Below are positions 1 through 5,603 of a DNA stretch of 5,603 nucleotides, piece after piece. The stretch comes from CAZXVW01 sp964644025 (lineage in GTDB: Bacteria; Acidobacteriota; Terriglobia; Bryobacterales; Bryobacteraceae): assembly GCA_964644025.1 (NCBI GenBank), contig CAZXVW010000247.1, positions 1-5,603 of the forward strand. Direction: 5' to 3'. Under the pieces are notes generated by a model. That model searched no databases, was not told the DNA's origin, and was given only the letters and a program-made list of their open reading frames with translations. Numbering within the stretch: the first letter of the stretch is position 1; every line of letters begins with the position of its first letter. A program made the translations under genes and the position numbers.

Positions 1-1
1 G

Positions 2-1336
2 TTTCCGCCCACGCGCCGGCCGGATTTCCGCCAGCTCGCCATCGAGCGCCTGCTCCAGATGCTGTATTCCTACGGCGTCGAGAAGAAGAACATCCGGCTG
101 ATTTGCGCCGTGGCCATGCATCGCAAGATGAAGCCCGACGAGCTGGAGTACATGGTCGGCCGGCGCGTCATGCGTGAGTTCTATCCGCACCAGCTCGATA
201 ACTCCGACTCCGAAGACCACGAAAACATGGTTGACCTGGGCGAGACCAGCCAGGGTGAGCCGGTCTACATTTCCCGCTACGCCGTCGAAGCGGACCTGGT
301 GATCTACGTGGACACCATCCAGATCCCCTTGAACGCGGGCCACAAGTCAGTCGCCGTGGGCCTGTCCGGCTATAAGACGATCACCTGCCACCACAACCCG
401 GAAAAGACCGCCGAGTCTCCCCACGTCATGCAGCCGGAAGGTTCGGAAATGCACGCCACCATCGAGCGGATCAACCGGGTCGTGCAACAGCATTGCCGGG
501 TGATGGTGCTCGAAGCGCCGATGAACAACGCCATTTATCCGCCTTACATGTCCTACATCGGCAAGCCGCCAGAGCGCTCGAACTGGCTGGAACGCATCCT
601 GCACGCGACCACTCCCTACAGCATGGCCCTGCTTCCCGAGCCCGCGCGCCGCTGGATCATGCACAATATCCACAGCGCCTACGATCCGATTAACGTGTAT
701 GCGGGCTCGGTGGATGAAGTTCATCCCCATACGCTCGCTGACATGCGGCGCCAGATGTCGGTCCAGGTGACTCGCCAGTACGACACCCTGGTTTTCGGCC
801 TTCCGGATCTGAGTCCTTACGCGGTGAACGCCCGGATCAACCCGGTGCTGGTGGTGAGCGACGTTCTGGGCTACGTGTTCAACTGGTTCTACGAGCGCCC
901 GTACGTCAAGCGCGGCGGCGTGGTGATCATCATGAACCCCGTCTACGAGATCTTCCACCCGGAGTTTCATGTGCCCTACCAGCGTTTCTACGAGGAAGTG
1001 CTGGCCGAGACCGCCGACCCGTTCGAGATGAGAGAACGGTTCGAGAAGCAGTATGCGGTGGATCCCTACCTGATCGACTGCTATCGCCACAAGTGGGCCT
1101 ACCATGGCGCGCATCCTTTCACCGTCTGGTATTGGGCCACCTATCCGCTGAAGTATCTCTCCAAAGTAATCCTGGTAGGCCCGAAAACGGACCGGCAATC
1201 ACGGCGGCTCGGCGTGGATTGGGCGCCGAACCTCAATGAAGCCCTGGAGATGGCGCGGCAAGCATCGGGAGGCGATTCAGTCGTCGCCATGACCGTGCCG
1301 CCCTTCTTCTATACCACGGAGAAGCCGGTACCGTGA
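2..1336 (+). CDS. LarA-family (DUF2088) nickel-pincer racemase-like protein, 5' partial
   Basis: The frame is open from base 2 and the ATG at 59 is internal, because the family's N-terminal TR-P motif is already readable upstream of it (visible residues 4-7); the true start lies outside the window. 444 residues are visible. Signatures of the lactate racemase LarA family follow in order: MHRKMKPDEL around residues 39-48 (HR motif, equivalent of catalytic His108 of Lactobacillus plantarum LarA), LGETSQGEPVYISR at 79-92, EADLVIYVD at 96-104, AGHKS at 112-116 (Lys115 matches Lys184, which carries the pyridinium dithiocarboxylate nickel cofactor) and CHH at 129-131 (His131 matches Ni ligand His200). 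The spacings between these landmarks agree with LarA within one or two residues. A KRGGVVII strand at 303-310 and a C-terminal KVILVG/ALEMA segment fit the second domain. LarA itself is cytoplasmic, and no signal peptide is visible here. Oddities: the second catalytic His (His174) aligns with Pro109, and the part after His131 is about 90 residues longer than in LarA. The substrate is unknown; it may racemise or epimerise a 2-hydroxy acid other than lactate. Confidence 0.78.
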   Translation, partial: FPPTRRPDFRQLAIERLLQMLYSYGVEKKNIRLICAVAMHRKMKPDELEYMVGRRVMREFYPHQLDNSDSEDHENMVDLGETSQGEPVYISRYAVEADLVIYVDTIQIPLNAGHKSVAVGLSGYKTITCHHNPEKTAESPHVMQPEGSEMHATIERINRVVQQHCRVMVLEAPMNNAIYPPYMSYIGKPPERSNWLERILHATTPYSMALLPEPARRWIMHNIHSAYDPINVYAGSVDEVHPHTLADMRRQMSVQVTRQYDTLVFGLPDLSPYAVNARINPVLVVSDVLGYVFNWFYERPYVKRGGVVIIMNPVYEIFHPEFHVPYQRFYEEVLAETADPFEMRERFEKQYAVDPYLIDCYRHKWAYHGAHPFTVWYWATYPLKYLSKVILVGPKTDRQSRRLGVDWAPNLNEALEMARQASGGDSVVAMTVPPFFYTTEKPVP

Positions 1337-1355
1337 GCCGCGGCCCCGCCCGGCC

Positions 1356-2381
1356 CTAATCCGGAACGTACTGGCGCAGAAAACGGTGGGCCATACGGAA
1401 CCCCTCGCAATAGGCTTCGCTGAAGTCGTCGCCGGGATAAGGGAAGCCGTAGAAGCGGTCCTCGTGCTCGATGTTCATCGCGCCACCGTAGCCGCCTTCC
1501 ATCAGTACGGTGAAGAACGCCGCCCAGTCGATCGAGCCTAACCCGGGTAGCCGGTAGCGCCACCAGGTGGCGCCATTTGGGGGATTGATGCCCACCCTTC
1601 TCAGCACGTGCCAGAGGATCTCGGTGTCCTTCAGATGCACGTCGTAAATCTTGCTGACGAAATCCCGGGCGCATTGAATCGGGTCCATCATTTGCCGCAC
1701 CAGGTGAGACGGATCATACTGCAGCCCCACGTAAGGGGAGTCCCGGAACGCTTTGAACAGGGCCTCGAAACCCACCGGGCCGGTGGCCAGGTTCACCGGC
1801 CTGGCGGCCGGGCCGGGCCAGGGTTCCCACAGGATCTTGAGGTTGTGCTTTTCGCACAGCGGGAAGTAGTTCTCCTCGTAAACGCGGACCACCTCGTCCA
1901 CCTGTTTCTGGAACGGCTGGCCCGCCAGGAACCCGGACACAGTCGCCACGTAAGGCGTTCCGAGTTCCGCCCCGAGTTCCAGCACCTTGACGAAGTAGGC
2001 GATCTGCTGCTTCCGCCGCGCCGGGTCGGCGTCCGTGTGATTGACTACCGTGGCCACGTTGGAAAGGTACAACCCCGAAGCCTGGACCGCCGCCTTCACC
2101 TTGGCGATGTCGGCCGGGGTGGCCTGGTTCATATCCAGCGCCGTGCGCGGATTGGCCCACAGGCCGATACTGGTGAATCCTTCCCGCTTGGCGAAATCCA
2201 GGTTCGCCTGCGAGAACTTTCCTAACACGCCGAGCTTCGGCTGCCAGGTTTTCGTCTGCGGCCGCCGCCCCCGCTGGGCCAGGGCCGCGCCCGGAGCAAA
2301 AGCGGCGCCGCCGGCGCCCGCCATCGCCGCCAGCAGGTCACGGCGGGAGACGGACGAGCGGTGAGGAGCTGTTTGCGGCAT
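1356..2381 (-). CDS. Tat-exported sugar phosphate isomerase/epimerase-like TIM-barrel protein
   Basis: A complete gene of 341 residues. The ATG at 2381 is the first possible start after an in-frame stop at 2409-2411 and has a strong Shine-Dalgarno seven bases upstream. Residues 1-35 form a twin-arginine signal: SRRDLLAAM at 12-20, an Ala/Gly-rich hydrophobic stretch, and a signal peptidase site after ALA at 33-35. The mature part is a xylose-isomerase-like TIM barrel (AP endonuclease 2 superfamily). Candidate divalent-metal and catalytic residues sit at the expected strand ends: Glu186 (ILWEPW), Asp223 and His226 (YDPSH), His249 (DVHLKD) and Glu305 (NIEHE). A WWRYRLPGLGSIDW stretch at 273-286 is a recurrent feature of this superfamily in sugar catabolism. 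Members isomerise or epimerise sugars and inositols; relatives also occur as subunits of enzymes acting on 3-keto-glycosides, and a periplasmic location would fit glycoside processing better than a sugar phosphate substrate. The exact reaction cannot be read from sequence. The gene runs in the same direction as the upstream receptor gene and converges on the LarA-like gene with 19 bp between stops. Confidence 0.9.
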   Translation of the reverse strand: MPQTAPHRSSVSRRDLLAAMAGAGGAAFAPGAALAQRGRRPQTKTWQPKLGVLGKFSQANLDFAKREGFTSIGLWANPRTALDMNQATPADIAKVKAAVQASGLYLSNVATVVNHTDADPARRKQQIAYFVKVLELGAELGTPYVATVSGFLAGQPFQKQVDEVVRVYEENYFPLCEKHNLKILWEPWPGPAARPVNLATGPVGFEALFKAFRDSPYVGLQYDPSHLVRQMMDPIQCARDFVSKIYDVHLKDTEILWHVLRRVGINPPNGATWWRYRLPGLGSIDWAAFFTVLMEGGYGGAMNIEHEDRFYGFPYPGDDFSEAYCEGFRMAHRFLRQYVPD

Positions 2382-2388
2382 ATCAATG

Positions 2389-2396
2389 CTCTCCTT
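2389..2396 (-). promoter_or_regulatory. Ribosome binding site of the TIM-barrel gene
   Basis: On the minus strand AAGGAGAG stands seven bases before the ATG at 2381. It is close to the full Shine-Dalgarno consensus and, with the in-frame stop at 2409-2411, settles the start of the Tat-exported protein. Confidence 0.75.
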
Positions 2397-2567
2397 GTTT
2401 CGAGTCCCTCATCATCGTACACCATGAGTGGGTGTTTTTCGTGCACGTTGATGACCTCGGCTAACTTCAAATGAGAAGGGAAAGGGGATGCTACATCGCA
2501 CACTTTTTCTCCTAGCGGGCCGGGCGGCCGCCAAGCTTCCCAGGCACTCGAACTCATCAACACTCAA

Positions 2568-2602
2568 GGAACAAGGCCCGCGTCATCCGCGGACCTTGTT
2601 CC
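2568..2602 (-). terminator. Hairpin after the TonB-dependent receptor gene, probable terminator
   Basis: Two 15-base arms (GGAACAAGGCCCGCG and CGCGGACCTTGTTCC on the plus strand) flank a five-base loop. They pair perfectly except at one position, which is a C/A mismatch in plus-strand RNA but a G-U wobble in minus-strand RNA, so the full stem forms in the receptor transcript. The hairpin starts 27 bases after the receptor stop. The downstream sequence on the minus strand begins TTGAGTGTT and lacks a proper U-run, so it may be a weak intrinsic terminator, an attenuator before the TIM-barrel gene, or an mRNA 3'-end stabiliser. Confidence 0.6.
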
Positions 2603-2629
2603 CTGCACTTTGCCACGCTGATCGGCAGC

Positions 2630-5603
2630 TCAAAAGATGAATTTGAGCGCCAACTGGATCTGGCGTTCCGCACTTTTAGTCTGGACCCGGCCAAAAGATC
2701 CGCTTGTCGGATTCGTGTTTGGATTGTTCCAGTTCGGGTGGTTCGGGAAGTTGAATATCTCACACCGGAACTGGAATCGGGTCGTCTCGGTGACCGGAAA
2801 ATTCTTGCGAATACCGAGAGTCCAGGTCTGGAATCCCGGCCCGCGGAGAATATTCCGGCCTGCGTTGCCAAAGGTGCCTTTTGCCGGCTCCGAGAATACC
2901 GATGGGTCAAACCAGAAGTTCTGGTCGGCGTTCGATTCAGAGAAGGCACGTTCGCCACGCGGAATGATCGGGTTCCCGTTCACGTCCCACGGTTGATTTC
3001 CGTTACCGGGGCCCACACCGGCCACGTCCTTGCTGCGCCACACGCTGAGAGGAGCACCGCTCTGGAACTGCGTCACACCGGAGAGCTCCCACCCGCCAAG
3101 GACCTTACCGAATGCGGAGGTGTTGTTCTTTAAGAACGGCAGCTCGTAAATGTAGTTGATGATGAGGATGTGGGGACGGTCGTTGCTCGAGATCGCGCGG
3201 TAGCCGTGGTCGTCGTAAGCGTTGAACAGGACATCGCGCCAGGAGCTGGCGGTGTCGATATTTTTCGACCAAGTGTAAGATAGGCCAAATCCCAGACCGC
3301 TTGTGAACCGGCGCTCGACCTGGAGCTGGAAGCCATGGTAGTGCGCGCTCCCGGTGTTCTCAGAAAGCCGGACAATTCCCATCCCGTGATACGGTCTCAG
3401 GGCGTCCGGGTTCACTCCGGGATTGGCCTGGAGCGTCCCGGGGAGCAACGAGTTAATGTTGCGCTCGCGCGTGATGTAGTAGCCGCGCCGGCCCACGTAA
3501 GCCGCCTCTACGGTTATCGCTCCGGGAATTTCCCGCTGGATCGCAAAATTCCAGTTCCAGGCTGTAGGAAGCTTGTAGATTGGATCCTGCGCGGTCATCA
3601 TGAATGGGAATTCTCGCTTAGTCCCGCCGATACCGGAGGGATCATCGGCGAAACCGTAGGTCACGCCGACCATTTCCTGGATTGGCGGATTCCCACCCAA
3701 TAGAACGCTGCCCAACGGGCCTGTGCGGTTGTGGAACATGCCAGCACCGGTACGGATAGCAGTCTTGTCGTTCACTTTGATCGCGATGCCGAGCCGCGGA
3801 GCGAAGACGTTTTTGTGCGTCTTCGAAAAGCCTCTCGGCAAACCGTGGAACAGACGGTCGAACTCAGGATTGCTGGCGGCGTCCACACGGCCGATCGCCG
3901 CTTTTGGCCACCCGTCTCCAGGAAGGACGACTCCATTGTAGCGATCGCCACTCAAAATATAGCCGCCCTTGGGATCTACGACAGCCCGGTTGGCGGGGTC
4001 GTAGTAATCCGGTTCGAACGAGGCAATATTGTTCCATAGGCTGTACCACCGCGGCCACAACTGGTAGCGCACGCCATATTCCACCGTCACGCTCGGAACC
4101 ACTTTCCAACTGTCTTGAATGAACGCGTCAAAGCCGGTTGCCCTGTACGGCGTGTAAGCGCGCCGGCTGATCTCAGCATAGGTATCGAAGACCCCGAGCG
4201 CGGCGTTGGCAATGGCAAGTCCTGTCGCCATGGGATGCCCGCTGTCTTTGAACGTAAATTTTCCGTTCTGGTTGTTACTGGCGCCAGGCACGCTGGCTTG
4301 AACGTTGATCTGATCGCGGTCGTTCTCACCCGAGCGCTCGATAAACACACCGAACTTGATCGTATGATCGCCCAGAATCTTCGTTACCTTGTCGGACCAG
4401 GTGAAGATCGGTCCCGTTGACGACGCCGGGTACGGCCCACCATCCATAGTGGAAAAGTTCGAAATCGCAATGGTCGGGATCTTATCATCCACGTCCTTGG
4501 TGCCAGGGTAAATGTAAGGGTAGTTGATTCCGAACTTCGTGCGGCTCATGTATTCGATCGGCATGAAGACCCGGTCCACGTTAGCCGAGAAGGAGAGTTC
4601 GTTGATCAGTGTCGGGCTGAACGTGCTGGTCAGGCTGATGATGGACGTGCGGTTGGGACGATCGAAAATACGCCTGACTCGATCGAAGGTGCCACGGAAG
4701 GGCTCTTTTTGATGGAACTCAAAAAAGGTGGCCCGCATGGAGATGTTGTGTTTGTTGCTGAGGTAGTAGTCAACCTTTACCGTGCTCTTTCGCGTGTCCC
4801 TGGGCTCGGCTCCGGCGCTAATCCAGTTGCTGGTTCCCAGTTGGAATCCAGGCGTCGGAAGTGGATACGTGTTCAACAGGCCAATCCCGTTCGGACTGAG
4901 ACGGGAAGAGGGAATAATGTTGTCCGGGAACGGCGCTCCGCTGTCCGGATCTTTCACAGTTCTGACCTTGTTAAAGTAAGGGTTCGAGGGATTCAGTAAC
5001 TCGCTGAAATCGCCGGTACGCATGGCGGCTGAGGGTACCGTGGCGGTATGGGTCTGGTACCGCCGCCAGCGAATCCATTCCTGCGACCAGAAGAAGAACG
5101 CCTTGTCTCGATTGGTGTTGAACTTACCGGGGATGTAAACCGGCCCGCCAATGGCGTAGCCGAACTGGTTAAACCGAAACGGCGCCGGTCCTGAGGAAAT
5201 CTCGGGGTCCCCGGAACGGTTGCGGGTCCAGCTATTGGCGTCCAGCTTGTTGTTCCGGAAGAACTCCCACAAACTCCCGTGGAACTCCTTGCCGCCGCTC
5301 TTGGTAACGAAACGGATCTGGCCGCCGGAGCTGCGCCCGTACTCCGCACTGTAGTCAGCGGTGAGGACCTGAATTTCCTGAACCGTGTCGACGTTCATTG
5401 TACCCAGCATCGCGGCGTTGGCGCGGGTGCGGACAGCAATCGCGCCGTCGATCGTAACCAGGTTCTCCTCCCTGCGGCTCCCATTGATGGAGTAGTTGCC
5501 CGTGGTCAGGCTGTCGGGATTGAAGGCGCTGATCGAACCGCCCTGCACCCCCGGCTTCAGAAGCGCCAGAAGAATGGGGTTGCGGCCCATCAGCGTCATG
5601 TCG
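2630..5603 (-). CDS. Oar-like TonB-dependent outer-membrane receptor, 5' partial
   Basis: About 990 residues of a TonB-dependent receptor are visible, read from the right edge; the frame is open there, so the ATG at 5599 is internal. Counting from that Met, the plug domain occupies roughly residues 1-115, with the NGSRREEN/TIDGA segment at 39-53 and VQEIQVLTADYSAEYGRSSG at 73-92, followed by a GGQIRFVTKSGG and FHGSLWEFFRNN stretch, all typical of Oar-like or carboxypeptidase-regulatory-domain receptors. The remainder is a long beta-barrel rich in aromatic strands alternating with Asn/Gly/Pro loops, including FDAFIQDSWKV (a common barrel strand) and VEAAYVGRRG. The protein ends in LALKFIF, a terminal Phe as expected for outer-membrane proteins inserted by the Bam machinery. 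The missing N-terminus should hold the signal peptide, a CarboxypepD_reg-like domain and the start of the plug. Such receptors import large ligands, often glycans or their fragments, using TonB-ExbBD energy; the ligand here cannot be told from sequence. No frameshift or internal stop is seen. Confidence 0.94.
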   Translation of the reverse strand, partial: DMTLMGRNPILLALLKPGVQGGSISAFNPDSLTTGNYSINGSRREENLVTIDGAIAVRTRANAAMLGTMNVDTVQEIQVLTADYSAEYGRSSGGQIRFVTKSGGKEFHGSLWEFFRNNKLDANSWTRNRSGDPEISSGPAPFRFNQFGYAIGGPVYIPGKFNTNRDKAFFFWSQEWIRWRRYQTHTATVPSAAMRTGDFSELLNPSNPYFNKVRTVKDPDSGAPFPDNIIPSSRLSPNGIGLLNTYPLPTPGFQLGTSNWISAGAEPRDTRKSTVKVDYYLSNKHNISMRATFFEFHQKEPFRGTFDRVRRIFDRPNRTSIISLTSTFSPTLINELSFSANVDRVFMPIEYMSRTKFGINYPYIYPGTKDVDDKIPTIAISNFSTMDGGPYPASSTGPIFTWSDKVTKILGDHTIKFGVFIERSGENDRDQINVQASVPGASNNQNGKFTFKDSGHPMATGLAIANAALGVFDTYAEISRRAYTPYRATGFDAFIQDSWKVVPSVTVEYGVRYQLWPRWYSLWNNIASFEPDYYDPANRAVVDPKGGYILSGDRYNGVVLPGDGWPKAAIGRVDAASNPEFDRLFHGLPRGFSKTHKNVFAPRLGIAIKVNDKTAIRTGAGMFHNRTGPLGSVLLGGNPPIQEMVGVTYGFADDPSGIGGTKREFPFMMTAQDPIYKLPTAWNWNFAIQREIPGAITVEAAYVGRRGYYITRERNINSLLPGTLQANPGVNPDALRPYHGMGIVRLSENTGSAHYHGFQLQVERRFTSGLGFGLSYTWSKNIDTASSWRDVLFNAYDDHGYRAISSNDRPHILIINYIYELPFLKNNTSAFGKVLGGWELSGVTQFQSGAPLSVWRSKDVAGVGPGNGNQPWDVNGNPIIPRGERAFSESNADQNFWFDPSVFSEPAKGTFGNAGRNILRGPGFQTWTLGIRKNFPVTETTRFQFRCEIFNFPNHPNWNNPNTNPTSGSFGRVQTKSAERQIQLALKFIF

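Larger units (their letters stand above)
2382..2629. other. Intergenic region between receptor and TIM-barrel genes
   Basis: This 248-bp stretch contains the hairpin at 2568-2602 and the ribosome binding site at 2389-2396. I looked for a sigma-70-type promoter on the minus strand and found only weak matches: a TACGAT possible -10 at about 2414-2419 has no acceptable -35 at 16-18 bases, and a TTGAAG has no -10 behind it. Acidobacterial promoters are often poor matches to the E. coli consensus, so a promoter may still be present. No small gene with a convincing start and ribosome binding site is seen. Confidence 0.55.

Noticed and set aside
59..61. ATG at 59 as the start of the LarA-like gene
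   Set aside because: The frame is open upstream to the window edge and encodes the family's TR-P motif and the following helix, so the ATG is internal.
347..1198. Long minus-strand open frame of 283 codons opposite the LarA-like gene
   Set aside because: It is an antisense shadow of a strongly supported gene: the His/Arg/Val-rich product resembles no family I know, and GC-rich codon bias naturally leaves such frames open.
1608..2225. Plus-strand open frame of 205 codons opposite the TIM-barrel gene
   Set aside because: It is antisense to a gene with clear family motifs, and the product is Arg/His/Gly-rich low-complexity sequence typical of a mirror frame.
2419..2439. Plus-strand hairpin ACACC/GGTGT followed by TTTTT
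   Set aside because: The stem is only five base pairs and no plus-strand gene ends nearby, so a terminator role is unsupported.
2523..2532. Perfect 10-bp palindrome GGCGGCCGCC
   Set aside because: Short GC-only palindromes are expected by chance in such DNA, and there is no second copy or nearby promoter to suggest an operator.
2222..2563. Minus-strand open frame of 113 codons covering the intergenic region
   Set aside because: It runs out of frame into the start of the TIM-barrel gene, and its product shows no recognisable motif.

Overview
The window looks like chromosomal DNA from a GC-rich, Gram-negative soil-type bacterium. The best guess is an acidobacterium of the Solibacter/Bryobacterales kind. 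The guess rests on a large Oar-like TonB-dependent receptor sitting beside a Tat-exported sugar-isomerase-like TIM-barrel protein, a pairing common in those genomes. This is inference from gene style; the window holds no rRNA or other taxonomic marker.

Layout: (1) Positions 2-1336, + strand: the 3' part of a gene for a LarA-family (lactate racemase, DUF2088-type) protein whose start lies left of the window. (2) Positions 1337-1355: a 19-bp gap between two convergent genes. (3) Positions 1356-2381, - strand: a complete gene for a 341-residue protein with a Tat signal peptide and a xylose-isomerase-like TIM barrel. (4) Positions 2382-2629: a 248-bp intergenic stretch with a strong ribosome binding site next to the TIM-barrel gene and a 15-bp-stem hairpin just after the receptor gene. 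(5) Positions 2630-5603, - strand: the plug and barrel of a TonB-dependent outer-membrane receptor whose N-terminus lies right of the window.

The receptor and the TIM-barrel protein share a strand and could both serve sugar or glycoside use: import across the outer membrane, then periplasmic conversion. The hairpin between them argues for at least partly separate transcription. The LarA-like gene is convergent and need not belong to the same pathway. No mobile element, CRISPR array, RNA gene or clearly new multi-gene system is visible. The most unusual item is the LarA-like protein. It appears to keep the residues that hold the nickel-pincer cofactor but to lack one of the two catalytic histidines, and it has a longer C-terminal part than the characterised enzyme.
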